Below are positions 37,011 through 48,880 of a DNA stretch of 64,000 bases, piece after piece. How positions within the stretch are numbered: position 1 is the stretch's first letter; each line of letters opens with the position of its first letter. The position numbers and the translations under genes are program-made. Origin of the DNA: Sindora glabra (Eukaryota; Streptophyta; Magnoliopsida; Fabales; Fabaceae); NCBI GenBank assembly GCA_020226215.1, contig CM035236.1, positions 56,481,057 through 56,545,056 of the forward strand, given 5' to 3'. The notes beneath the pieces were generated by a model. That model was not told where the DNA came from and searched no databases. It was given only the letters and a program-made list of their open reading frames with translations.

Positions 37011-37647
37011 TTAGAGAGATGCCACCGACGGGGACTAATGTGAGTATGGGTGAAATATACGCATCATTCATTCACTCCTTCCCTCATCCATTCGTCTTCA
37101 AACACTAATTTAATGTCGCTTCCTATGTTGACAAATGCTGATGAATCACTGTATTTTGGTTCGTGTGATTTTTCCTTCTCACCCTATTGGATTGCCATTC
37201 AAGAAGGATGTGTCACCTTAATGCATTATGTTGTAGTTGTCACCGCTCAATTATTGTCCTTATTTTATTTTATTATATTAGATTAGTCTATTTTGATTTT
37301 TGTTATGCAATTAATTAAAATGGGGTCAGCCAAACAAGGAATTAATTGTTAAAAGAGCATTCAAAGAATAAACTTCGAAATATTCTTCATCAAGCAAATT
37401 TAAATTACTTTGTAATGCCTGCTTGATCAACTTTGAGTTAAACGCCAGGAATATGCAAGCAAATACGCTAACGGTACTGCTTCGACACCAAAGCATTCGG
37501 ATTTGGATAGATACTACAAATTGCAATTGCAGTTGTAGTCGTTGTCTCTAATTATTTAAATAGGAGCTCCTAAATTTTTATGAATTCTATGCATGCATTT
37601 GATGTAATAATTATATCTGTAATTACTATATTGAATCCTAATATTTA
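37011..37647. other. Unassigned island of non-repetitive-looking sequence
   Basis: This stretch is less AT-biased than its surroundings and carries two overlapping-scale open frames: plus 37050-37286 (78 codons, hydrophobic C-terminus) and minus 37526-37326 (66 codons). Neither shows a domain I recognise. It lies between two Harbinger-type MITEs. It could be a scrap of old gene or unique spacer; no function is proposed. Confidence 0.35.
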
Positions 37648-38005
37648 TGAGTCATTTGATTCATATACAAAGTAAATTTTCACATAAAGTTAAATTAAAC
37701 TTTTTATGAACTTTCGAAAAATGTTCAAAATTATTTAATTGATATTAAGAAATTAAGACTTACCATGAACTAATTTTTTATATTTTATTTGCTTTAATTC
37801 TAAACTTTCTAGAAAGTATTATAAAAATAATTAATATACCTTTAAAAATTGTAATATAAAAAAAGAGATATCAATAAATTTTAATTATATCTAATTACTT
37901 TTCTTAAATCATATTTCTAATATATCTTTCCATCATATAAGTTAGTAATTTATTTTTTAATTTATTATAAAATAAAATAGGTTTATATAAAAAAAATTAA
38001 GATGT

Positions 38006-38052
<47 letters not shown>

Positions 38053-38684
38053 TAGATTATCTTAATATAATTAAAATTAAATATAATTTAAATGAAGAAA
38101 AATTAGTTAAATAATTAATATAATAAATAATTAATTCTATAAAATTTATAGAAAGTAAATAAGAAATATATAATTTTTTATTTTATTTTTATAATTAAAT
38201 ATTAAAATAATAAATAATAAAGATGATAAATAATATAATATAATAGATATATAATAAATATATTTCTATTTAGAATTCAACTTCTATTATAATTATATTT
38301 ATGATACAATGTTTAATGTTTATTTTATATAATATCCATTTAATTTATTATATTTTAAATAGTTAATAATTGTATTTATATTTTATGATTAATAAATTAT
38401 ATTTATCATAGTTTTTTAATAATAAAAATAAAATGTTAAAGTAATCATTAATTAAATTAAATAAGACTAGTTTTCTATTTTTATTTATTAATGGTATGAG
38501 AAGTTCTTTTTATTAAAAATATATGAGTAAATAACTTTTCATGATTCATGAGAAATAAAATTTCCCAGGAAGTTCTATTTTCTTCCATTTTATCAGATAA
38601 TACCAACTAAACAACTTAAGTATTTTCTCTTTCCCAAAAAGTTGCAATTCACATGCTACTTCTGCGAATCAAACAAACAACCTT
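37648..38684 (+). mobile_element. PIF/Harbinger MITE, same family as the 17-kb Harbinger element
   Basis: TTA flanks both ends (37645-37647 and 38685-38687). The left end is TGAGTCATTTGATTC; the right end on the minus strand is AAGGTTGTTTGTTTGATTCG. The left arm resembles the left arm of the element at 38976 ('GAACTTTCGAAAAATGTTC', 'ATTATTTAATTGA'). The right arm ('TTAAGTATTTTCTCTTTCCC', 'CCAACTAAACAAC') resembles the arm at 56.0-56.15 kb. About 1.04 kb, with an (AT)n tract and no transposase. Confidence 0.68.
38009..38050. repeat. (AT)n microsatellite
   Basis: About 40 bp of near-perfect AT dinucleotide inside the MITE at 37648-38684. Confidence 0.95.
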
Positions 38685-40646
38685 TTAATATATTACAATG
38701 GATTTGAATCCATTCACTTTTTTTTACTTTAACAATTTCTTTTAGCTTTAAAAAGATAAAAACACAATCTATTATTTTACAATGAGAAAATTATCAAAGT
38801 GGTATTATAATTTTTTACACTAATTTAATATTCATTTCAAAAAATTTAGTTTTATTTCATTTTAGAATTTTTTTTACATCAATTTAGTACCTTAAGATTT
38901 AAAGAACAACAAATTAATATCGAAGTTTTTGAAATTAATACTAGAGTTATGTTTAAAAAATATTTTCTATATTAAGAAGTCATTTGGTTCGCATTTGAAA
39001 TAAGTTTTTATTGGAAGTTGAACTTTCCAAGAAATAATTACTTATATGAACTTCTTGAAAAGTTTTCAAAGTTATTTGGTTGAAATTGAAAAAGTCATAC
39101 TTCTTAAGAAATAACTTCCTATATTTTGTTTAGTTTAACTTTGAATTTCCCGAGATGTGATAACAAAATTACTATTATACCCTTAATATTATTTAAATAT
39201 ATATTAATCAATTTTAATTATTTTTAATTCCTTTTTTTTGAAATTATATATGTAGTATTTTTTGTATCCTAAATTTTATTATCTCCTAATTTTATATTAT
39301 TCATAAAAAATTAAATTAACTTACAAATATATTTTTTTCATAAAAAAACTATATTAACTTATAAGTCATAATTTGTATTTTTTAATGAACAATAGTGATG
39401 CTCATTATAATAATGACATTAAAGAAACAATTAGTTGTAATAATTTTTTAATTATGCCATGTTAAGAAACAATCAATGCATTTGAAATCAATATATATAA
39501 ATACAAAGTTCCTATAACCCAAATTATGAAATCATAGTTGCAACCATATAAACTATTGACCTTTGGAACTTTAATGCTAGGGAGTGATCTAGTAGTGAGA
39601 TTCATTTTAGAAATGATCTCCACATATTTTGTTGTTATTTGGCTTAATAATAATCTTGAGCTATGCAATGGATATTGTTGAGGATTTTGTTCAACAACAG
39701 CTTGAGCAAAATTTTCATTGTTAATAGAAGCAAAACACAAGTTAGTCAACTTTCTTGGATCAATATTTATGTAGCTCTAATAAAGATGCTATGTGATAAG
39801 CAGGTCTAATACTATGTTGCCAAGAAACTCAAGCCTCTATAAAAAATTCAATGTTAGAGAAATATTATGTAGAACTTCTAAATATTCTATATGCATGTAT
39901 TTTGGGTCCATTGTGAAAGAAATAGATACAATTTTATTAAAAAAACTAGAACAAATTATTAATTGGGAAAGAGGGTATTGAAATCCTTCTTTCTCTTATT
40001 TTATTAACTCACTTCAAAGAAAATTTTCAAATAGAAAAAGGAAGGATCAAAACTCAATCAAATAAGATTTCAATAGTTACCTTATAAGAGTAGCCAAGCC
40101 CAAGCTCTTGTTCAAACAAATGTATGATTGCCTCTTGCAAGTGTCCTTTCATAGAAAATTCATACCAAAATTTTCTTTCAAGGCTTGCAATGTCATTTGC
40201 TTTTGGCACATATGTGTGTGGAGATGCAGCAATGATTGCTTCATTTACAATGGATGGTTCGAGATCAACATCAATTCCAAGCCTCTTCATTGCATAAAGC
40301 AAAGCAATCAATCCACTACCAATATAATATGCTCTTATTGGAGCTTCCACATAATTAAAAATATTTTGGACATATCCAACAGTAGCCTCTATCACAAAAC
40401 TTCTCAACAATAACTTTGGGATCTTTGATTTGGAATTTTGTATCTAAAGGCACTTCTTGGGTTTCTGTAATGTCCCGAATTTTTAATTCTATTATTTGAA
40501 TTTCTAAATTCTGAGGTTGTAGAAACGAAGAGCATGATTGAATTAGCTTAGTGGGTGAATCTTAAGTTAAAAGGAATTAAGTGTAAGGGTAAATGAAATT
40601 TTGAAGGAAAAAGGATAGTGGGAAAAGAATTAATTCTCCTAAACAG

Positions 40647-40654
40647 TATAAATA
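40647..40654 (+). promoter_or_regulatory. TATA box of solo LTR D
   Basis: TATAAATA about 180 bp inside the LTR, followed by 'ATCAGAGGAGGTTAG'. It fits a U3 core promoter pointing right; the start site was not determined. Confidence 0.5.
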
Positions 40655-41680
40655 ATCAGAGGAGGTTAGAAAACCCTAAAAGGGAAAGTTGTCTAAGTCT
40701 GACAGTGTAAGAAATTTTAAACAGACAGAAACCCTATGGACTAAATTGCAAAAGTGCAGAATCGGGTGTGGTTAAAGTGAAATAACCAAGGATTTAGGAT
40801 CTAATATGAATAATCAAGAATTTAGGGTGTGATATGTGATTTTATTTAGTGTGGCCAATAGACACATGACAAGTGTCCTTGTTAGAAGAAGATGGACAAG
40901 TGTCCTTATTTGAAGAAATGGCAAGAATAGCCTTACTTTTGGTGGAAAAAGGACTAAATTACCCTTGGAATTGTCAAAAATGGCAAGAATGCCCTTGAAG
41001 CTTCATGAAAAGTCTTCTTCCTTCTCCTTTCTTCTAAAAAGCTGTGGAAGACTCCATGAGAGCTGCAAAAACGTGCAAGAGAGAGAAGGAAGAGAGAGAA
41101 AGTTTCTTTTGAGTTTTTCACCCAAAAATAGTGAGATTTAGGCTTAGGGGTAGAAGGGAAAGTTGCTCTTCTCATCAAGCTCTATCCATTAGTGTGTTTA
41201 GATTGAAGAAAAGCTTAAGTTTGATCAAGTTTGGGGAGCTCTAAGTTAGGATTTTCAAGTTGCAGCAATAGGTAAATTTGTTCTCCTCTAAAAGCTCTTT
41301 ATTGTACTCTTTTTAGTTTCTTGAGATTTTGATGTTAGAGTGGTCAAAGGTGGTTGACCATGGAGCTTTGGATGATTTGAACATGTCTAATGGTGTTTGA
41401 GATAATGTTATGTTGATTTATGGCTTTGGTTTGGTGTAAAAATAGCAAGAAACCATGATGTACACACTTGGGTTTTAGAGGTATAATGGTGCATGTGAGG
41501 TATTGGCATGATTTGTTTGGAATTTGGTTAAATGATGAAATTAGGATGATTCTTATGAGTTATGAAGCCTAAGAAAGATGAATTTTGAGTTATGAAAGTG
41601 TGTATGAAACTTCCCTTTTGAGAAGTCAAGGGGAGAAGGAGGTTTAGCCATGTAAAATTGTATTTTTGGAAGATCAGTAA

Positions 41681-41870
41681 TGTACACGGGGTAGAACACG
41701 GCCCATGTTGTACCCCATGTTCTGTACACGGGGTAGAACACGGCCCATGTTGAACCCCGTATTTTTTTACGAAGGCTGATCAGTAATGTACATGGGGCAG
41801 AACACGGCCCATGTTGTACCCCATGTTCTGAACACGGGGTAGAACACGGCCCATGTTCAACCCCGTGTAC
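41681..41870. repeat. GC-rich palindromic tandem repeat in solo LTR D
   Basis: Four alternating units of the type TACACGGGGTAGAACACGGC then CCATGTTGTACCCCATGTTC. Each unit pairs ACACGGGG with CCCCGTGT, so it can fold into a hairpin. It stands out against the AT-rich surroundings. A related block occurs in solo LTR H at 52784-53130. Confidence 0.85.
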
Positions 41871-42274
41871 TTTGTTAAGTGAACATTTTGGCTTGATTTC
41901 TTCAGGATTTGCATGGCTTTACCCTTGGATCCTTTTCTAATGTTCATATGTGTCATTTCAAGGCTTGAAAATAAGGTATAGAGCATCTAAGTATGCATTT
42001 AATTAAGTGGGGAAAGTAAAGAATACATGAGGATTAGGGAAAGTGATGATGTTCTAATAAGAAACTATGATATGTATTTGTATAGACTGAGGAGTGCCAA
42101 CTTGCAAAGGCAAGAGGAATTGTAAAGGAGTTTTGGTGAGAGCAAAGGGAACATCACATTGGAAGCTTGTGAAAGGTAGCTAGCTTTATCCTTAAGCTCT
42201 GTTTTCTATTTACATGATTTTCGGTATATTTTACCATTATATGGAATGTGTATGAAATAGCTGTATGGTGAATA

Positions 42275-42470
42275 CCCCGGGAAGACAGTGTGATACTGTG
42301 TGAGTAAGGCCTATGGCCCGAGTTTTCCCCGGGATGGTAATGAAAATTGCTGTGTGCAGTACCTATGGCCTTTAGAGTACCTCGGGAAGACAGTGTGATA
42401 CTGTGTGAGTAAGGCCTATGGCCCGAGTTTTCCCCGGGAAGACAGCATGATGCTGTATATGAGGCCTAGG
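42275..42470 (+). repeat. 53-bp tandem repeat with CCCCGGG boxes in solo LTR D
   Basis: Units one and three are nearly identical ('CGGGAAGACAGTGTGATACT', 'GTAAGGCCTATGGCCCGAG'). Unit two is diverged (CGGGATGGTAATGAAAATTG). Unit four is a shorter variant (CGGGAAGACAGCATGATGCT). The alternating similarity suggests the pair one-two was duplicated as a block. Confidence 0.85.
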
Positions 42471-43090
42471 TACGAGTATTTGTGATGGCCATCTAGATAT
42501 TGATTGAGATAAGTCCTTGAATGGGCTTGATGATTGCTGTGTACAGTGCATATTTCCTACAATGGTGTGGAATGAAATGATAAATGATTGATTGATTTCG
42601 AAATGTACGTTTTATTTGCTTAAGGATCTGGAATGGCTGGATATGTTTTCGTGGTAATAGCTAGCTACTGGGAAACTTTGTTTCTCATGTTTTTTTTTGT
42701 GTTGTTACTAACCATTCCAAGTGATGCTTCTAAAGGCCCTTTTGGCAAAGGAGAATAGAGATTTGAAGTTGTATATTAAAAATGATTGTACAGTTGGTGA
42801 TATTGTATGTGACGGATGTAGATTTTGTAAATTGAACTCTTTTTGTATAATTATATGACTTTTGCTCATGTGTATAAAGTACAGAAATTTGAGATATTCC
42901 GTATTAGCTTGAGGTAGATGACGAATGAGTGCGTAATAATCATCTAGTAATTGAGGAATAAGGTGTTAATAAGTAAGGGAGTTACAGTTTCCACCCCACA
43001 TTCGGAATGAACAACATGTATAAAATGTTGCCTTAGGGCAATCCAACAACGTGGCTCAAATGCAGCATCACAAATATATCCCTAACATAG

Positions 43091-45239
43091 AAATGCTAAT
43101 TAACCAATGTTAAATCAATCCAACTTGCCTACTTAAAAGAGCCAATTAACTTAAAGTTGTAGTATTCTTGGAAATAATACACAAAGAAATGGCACATTAA
43201 AGTGGTGCGGGAAATAAAAGAAGATTTGCAATATTCACAATAAATAAAATTACAGTGGAACAAATAGCATTAACAATCTCAACAAAGATATGACACATCA
43301 TATTGAATCATAGGTATGATGGTTAAAAACATTTCCAATGTCTAACTCAAGCTTTTAGGTGAAATGATTCATTCATAGTATCAAAGTTCATTAACAATGT
43401 TAAAATATGAAATAATAATAATTTTAGGAAAAAACACTTGTAATTTGCAATCCATTCCTGCTTTATGTAAGGTTGAATTACAAACAGCCTATGAACATTT
43501 GGAAGATAATCATCCTTCATGTTTCTTAGGATATTTAAGAAAGAGATGGCAACTTATAACATACTTTAGAACAGAATCTCTAAGCAATTTAAGCCATTCC
43601 ATTGAGAATTTTTCACAACATCTTATAGTTATAAATGCTTCAAGAATCTAGTAATGACAAGAAAACAATGATGATATTATCATAATGCAAAAAAAGAAGA
43701 TAAAAAATTTAGGAGTATCTTGTTCACATAATCCAATTGTATATAGGAAAAAGTAAAAAGCCAAGTGTGCTAAAGTTATTATTTTGACCATCTATCACTT
43801 CCCTAAGTTGGCTAGCTAGCATTAAAGATCCAAGGTAGTGTATTAATGATGGAAGTAAGTAAAGTGACTTTAATACATCTTTTCCTATATCAAGAATATA
43901 TAGAAGTTCTAGTGGAATGTGAACATGAACTTATGGTTTTCTTATTACTGGGCTAGCTTATGATGACTTTTCCTATTCATTTACTGAACTTAAACCAAAT
44001 ATTAGTAAATGAATTTTAAATATATGGACTTGCATTACCAATAAATTTTGAATTTTTTAGTCACTTTGCAGTGCCTATCAAGCTTTAAAATGGAGTTATT
44101 TATGATTCCTAGCACAATATGCTCAAACTACCCATTGGAGTTCATTTTGCTAGAGGACTAGTTACAAATAGGTATTTAAGCTATTTTGTAGAAAATAATT
44201 AACTCAATAGTTACATAGTTTATAGAAGAGAACCTCTAGAAACAATGTTAAATAATGTCAAATGCTATAAGTTATGAACTTCAAGTCAATTAATTGATCT
44301 TTCTCATTGAAGTTCACAAAAAGGTTATGGGGACTATAACTTTGCTTCAAATGCAACAAAGGTTGTCCTAGATGTCTCAATGTAATCCCATACCTGATCA
44401 GATTTTAGTTTTTCTTTTAACCACATTAATTATCTAGGAAGGACATGGCTATACAAGGGAAAGAATAAATATGATGAAGCAAAACATCATCATTTCTTGT
44501 AATAGTCAACAAAGGTTATTTGTTCCAATACAGCCAACTTCTTATTGGTTCCATCAAATGGACTTTCAACAGATAGGTTATTAGAAACTTAAAAAATATA
44601 GTACATTTTTCTATTATGAATGGTCGAAACTACCTTATTTTTTACATCATCAACATTGACTACAAAGTTAGCAAAGTGAATCATATAAGTGTTTTCACAT
44701 TCTAAATCTATTGAACTAAAATTAGAAGTAGGTGAAATTGGCAATGATCTGATATAAGAATAAAAAGTTCTACTTTTGTAATAGGAGCCATTTATATATG
44801 CATTAAGAGCTGTAGGCATTAGGGATGAAATACACAATAATTTGACATAACTTGTAATTTTATATTGAACTATTGATACAATAATAGCTTAAAGATAACA
44901 TCAATAGCAATATAAAATAATGTTTAATAAATTAACTAAAAGCTACATCAGGTATTGTATTTTTAGCTCTAACATCCAATAATAATCCAAAAGATTAGAG
45001 CACATGTAAAAGTTCAAAAACTTAACATAATTCTAGTGAGTGTTATAAGTCTAAATAACTACTAGAGACCATAAAACATCACTGGTCTAGAAGTAATAAG
45101 CCATGCATATAAGTAGCTCTATAATCTTTAAGAAGGTCGAAAAGAAATCAACTTCTAGTGGATTGAAAGCAATTTTCTTTGCCATATTCATAACTTGGAT
45201 AGGAGTTAATCCTTTAACATTCATAACCTCACTAGTCAT
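43091..45239. other. Interior of the Harbinger element, no gene assigned
   Basis: Open frames of 82-84 codons (plus 43397-43651, minus 44837-44589) have no recognised domain. The base composition around 44.3-44.8 kb could be decayed coding sequence, but no family could be named. Confidence 0.45.
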
Positions 45240-46131
45240 TTACATCCTTTTTTCTATGGAATCAAACTCAAGTTGGAAACAAGTAGCCAAGCAGTCTATG
45301 TGTTTACTTGCATCTTCCATTACATCACCCATTTTTACAAATCTAGTAGAAAATTCTTTCAAAGCTTCCATAATTTCTATCCTTCCCTTCTTTGACCTAT
45401 GAGTTGATGGTGTAGTTGATGAAGAAGGTCCTATTAGGCCACATCGGGGCATTAGACTAATATCCTTCATAAAAAAGGTAGAGATGTGTTCTTTTTCTTA
45501 TTCAGCTCTTTCTTCATCTTCCATTCCCTTTAGTGCATCTTGTGGATTTTCAACCTCATTTCCAATAGTTCTATTTTTAAATATTTTAGCCAAATCATTA
45601 AAAAATAGAAAAGGTTCATTTCTCAATCCTATTGCATTTTTGTGACTCTCACATAAAATAGAGGAAAATATAGTGAGAAAAGATGATAATAAAATAGAGG
45701 AAAACATAGAAATACATAAAAGAAAAAAATATAGTATAAAATATTACCTTCACCCATTCATCCTAAACTAGTTTTGAGCATGTAACAAACTTTCCTTCAT
45801 CATTTTATCCAAAACCACTAGTAGATAGACCAAGTATCTTTGCAATAGCATTATATTGGTTTCTTAGGTACTTTAGTCAGCATTTGATATATGGTTTGGC
45901 TTTCATACCATACTCAAGAAGCTTTTATTTCATAAGTCTTTCCAACTTAATATAAGCATCACTTTTAAGTTGACCATTATCTATTTTCCAACCACTAAGA
46001 TCCATAAGATCTATCATTGCACAAATAAATGCATGATCCTTAATACATCCCCATCTTATGCAAGCTCTAAAAGAATTTCCAATGTTAGCACCTTGGTTGG
46101 CATTTCCATAGGCTAATTTTGATTGACTCAA
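45240..46131 (-). pseudogene. Myb/SANT-like protein of the Harbinger element (ORF1)
   Basis: Reading 46131 to 45240: 'IKDHAFICAMIDLMDLSGWK' and 'LKSDAYIKLERLMK' match the first two helices of the Myb/SANT-like domain found in plant Harbinger ORF1 proteins. 'LKYLRNQYNAIAKILG' then 'TSGFG' and 'DEWVK' match the third helix and its tail. 'SHKNAIGLRNEPFLFFNDLA' and 'IFKNRTIGN' form the conserved C-terminal segment. A Ser/Thr-rich linker and 'MEALKEFSTRFVKMGDVM' follow. In relatives this protein binds the element's ends and helps move transposase into the nucleus. Several stops lie between the open stretches, and a polypyrimidine/AG boundary near 45.75 kb could mark an intron. It is non-functional as it stands. 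Confidence 0.82.
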
Positions 46132-46307
46132 CTATACAATAAAAAAAAACAAATAAAAATTATACTAAAGCTTTGAAGCATGCCATTCAAATATCAAAAT
46201 TAGCTCTTACTGTCAGCTCTATTACTATCCAGGAGCAGGCAAACTTTTCTCCTACAAAGAGGATGTGTTAGTGCCACCTAAGACTATTACGAAAGCTATA
46301 ATTGAAT

Positions 46308-47937
46308 TGTAATATCCCCTGATTAAATATAAAATTGTATAATTTCAAGAATTGTGGATAAGTTATTTTTTTAGATAATATTAGTTTTAAAATATTTTTT
46401 AGTTTAAAGGATTTTAGAATATTGAAATAATATTAATGCTAATGTTTGAAATATATTTATTTTATGGCAATTATTGATTTAAGATTAGATTAAAATAATT
46501 TTACAAGAAATTTTCCATAAGTTAAGATTTTAAATAGAATAAAAATTAGTTTTATGGAAATGAATCATTAATTAAATGGTTGATTAAGATTGGATTTAAT
46601 AGATTCAGAGGATTAAGATTTTAGGAGTAAAGTAACTAATGCAGATGAGAAACACATAATAGAAACTCCCAATTCAACATTTTCTTTTTCTCAATTTTGT
46701 GTTATTTTTTATCCTTTTATGCTACTGTCTTTTTGCAACATTTTTACCTTTTCTTGCCTCAATTTATGTACAATTTCTTTTCCTTTTTATCTACTATTTT
46801 CCTACATTTCTTAGGTATACACACAACAACTCCTTTTATTTTATTTTACTACCTCTCGATATAACACTACCCATCTTTTCAATTTTTTTCTGCTTTTTCT
46901 ATTCCAGTAACTTCTACCAACTTCAACTATAACTTTTTCTTTTTCTTTTCTCTTCTCTCTATCTTGGTACTCCATGGTGCCATTGACTCCTTCCACCATT
47001 CACATCTTGAATGCATCACAAATTCACGTGCTATTCCTCTTTAGTCTAACGGCTTTTAGCACAAAAGGAGCTACATTTCTATGGTTAAACATAGCAACGA
47101 GGCTATCTCTAGCAAGCTTTTCCAACCGAGGATGGCTTCTTCCAACAATCCACTTCATTGCACCTAGGGTTGTTTTTTAGGAACTCCGTGAAGCATGATG
47201 GAGCCGTAGGTTAGAGTTGGAGCAAAGGTGGCATTCCTTTACATTTTCTAGTCAATGGTGGTGGTTCGGTGACAACAAGCTACTGGAGGTTCTTATATTA
47301 TGCTAAAAATATTTTATACAATTAATTTATTCAATTTCCCTCGTTTTAGATTAATATAAGAAAAACCTATTTCTTGCATATTTTGGGAATATGAAAATAA
47401 ATTTGAAAAATGAAAATTTTATGTTATAAAATGATAATATAGAATAGTTAAAATATAAACAAAATATCTTGTCCTATCATTGTGATAGATTCATGAAAGA
47501 ATCCAAGAGAGCCATTTAATACATTTTGGGGAATTTGCTAGTACTTTTTAAAAATTATCATTTTTATGTCATGAAATATTAGGGTAAGCTAATAAAAGCT
47601 TATTTAAAGTATTATGTCTCAGTATTATAAATAATTTGAACTAGATCCAAGAGAACCAATTTTGAGTATGTTGAGACATTGAGTAATAGCATAGAAAATT
47701 GAAGTCTTATGACATAAATTGTTAAAACAAGTTTCATAATTATAGGGTATGTGGCTCTCAAGAAGTGTCTAAAAAGAAGGTAAACTTTATTCATTTTTAT
47801 ACAAAAATTTGAAATGAATTCCTAATTCCCCCTAAAAATTGGAAACTCTTGTTGAATAGAAAGAGTTAAAAATGGTTAAGACTTGTGAAAACCAATATAG
47901 AGATCCATGCCGATCACAATCAAGACGATTCAGGACA
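46308..47937 (+). mobile_element. Solo LTR E, Ty3/gypsy, 1.63 kb
   Basis: It starts TGTAATATCCCCTG and ends ...AAGACGATTCAGGACA. Both flanks are TGAAT (46303-46307 and 47938-47942), a perfect duplication. The last 100 bp ('AATTGGAAACTCTTGTTGAA', 'GGTTAAGACTTGTG') align with the ends of LTRs B and C, so it is a shorter member of that superfamily. Open frames at 46699-47180 are translations of pyrimidine-rich U3/R sequence and are not called as genes. Confidence 0.88.
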
Positions 47938-48540
47938 TGAATAGTTACTAAAAGGAAATCCTAAGGTGAGTAATGAGATAACTGCAGTAAAGGAGATGCA
48001 TCATGACATGGCTATGTCAAAGGATATGAAAGATGACCATGTTCATAACTAAATGATGAGAAACTAAACCTTATTTCTCAAGAGGAAACTAAAAACTCTG
48101 TCCATATAGAACAAAAAGAAAATGATGTTCCTAAAACATTACTCGTTTAAGAATGTAATTTATTAAGAAGGCATTTTTAATAAAAAATTATTTTTCGTGA
48201 ATGTTAGGATTTAGATCAACATACGCAGCAGAATTTTAAAATTTTGATCTGAAACCTTCCTAGGATCCATACAAAAGTCATAAACCAGTATTAGGGTTTT
48301 ACCTTATTTATGCTTGTATTCTTTCTGAACGAATCCTTGAGAGACTGTGATGAATCAAATATCGACCAGAAGGTACAACATTTCTACAATATCCACACGG
48401 AGTGAACAATGACTTCCCCCCACCACGAAGCTGCTAGGATTCATTTCTTTTACTAGGATTGGGTTTGGATGTTTTCTAGAGTGATTTAGGGTTTGATTGA
48501 AGCCAATGTGTGTATATTGTAATGTGCTACCTTCAAGTCC

Positions 48541-48550
48541 TTTTATAAAA
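48541..48550 (-). promoter_or_regulatory. Probable TATA box of solo LTR G
   Basis: TTTTATAAAA is followed on the minus strand by GGACTTGAAGGTAGCAC and a less AT-rich leader. Being self-complementary it does not itself fix the direction; the downstream composition does. Confidence 0.4.
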
Positions 48551-48659
48551 CTAAGGCATATCATAATCCTAGTCTCACTAGAATAATGCTTCAAAAATCC
48601 TAATCATACTAAATAACTATCACCTTATCCTTATTCTAGAGAGAGTGAGGAGAGATATG

Positions 48660-48843
48660 ACTTATCTATTACTTATTTAATATTAGATAATAATAAAATT
48701 ATCTCATAATATAATTATCTAATATTAAATTGGCATATAATTATTTTATATTAGATAATAATAATATTATCTCATAATATAATTATCTAATATCTAATAA
48801 CGTAGTTATCTGATATTACTTTAATATCAAATAATATCACATA

Positions 48844-48879
<36 letters not shown>

Positions 48880-48880
48880 G
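48660..48880. repeat. AT-rich tandem repeat plus (AT)n in solo LTR G
   Basis: 'TATTAGATAATAATAAAATT' and 'ATCTCATAATATAATTATCT' recur about 85 bp apart, followed by an (AT)n run at 48848-48878. Confidence 0.75.

Larger units (their letters stand above)
40466..42986 (+). mobile_element. Solo LTR D, Ty3/gypsy, 2.52 kb
   Basis: It starts TGTAATGTCCCGAATTTT and ends ...AAGGGAGTTACA. Both flanks are GTTTC (40461-40465 and 42987-42991), a perfect 5-bp duplication. It has a TATA box near 40647, a GC-rich palindromic repeat block (41681-41870) and a 53-bp tandem repeat with CCCCGGG boxes (42275-42470), the last typical of Del/Tekay-like LTRs. Perfect duplication flanks and little end decay suggest a relatively recent insertion. 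It interrupts the unrecognised coding remnant. Confidence 0.9.
39462..43090 (-). pseudogene. Unrecognised coding remnant split by solo LTR D
   Basis: Minus-strand pieces look protein-coding. The right piece (43090-42987) is open up to the LTR insertion and 'HSECGVET' precedes it. Beyond the LTR, 40465-40054 contains 'YVEAPIRAYYIGSGLIALLY', 'MKRLGIDVDLEP' and 'LERKFWYEFSMKGHLQEAI', then AAG followed by GTAACT, a plausible splice donor near 40080. A third piece (39749-39462) holds 'QQYPLHSSRLLLSQITTKY' and 'LTTRSLPSIKVPK'. At least one frameshift lies near 40410. I do not recognise the family. It could be a host or other gene fragment carried by the Harbinger element, or older target DNA. No function is proposed. 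Confidence 0.45.

Noticed and set aside
44589..44837. Minus-strand 82-codon frame as a copia protease or gag segment
   Set aside because: No active-site motif or neighbouring pol domain could be found; left as unassigned Harbinger interior.
46699..47180. Plus-strand open frames with many Phe and Leu as membrane proteins
   Set aside because: They come from the pyrimidine-rich U3/R part of solo LTR E, where runs of T give hydrophobic translations.
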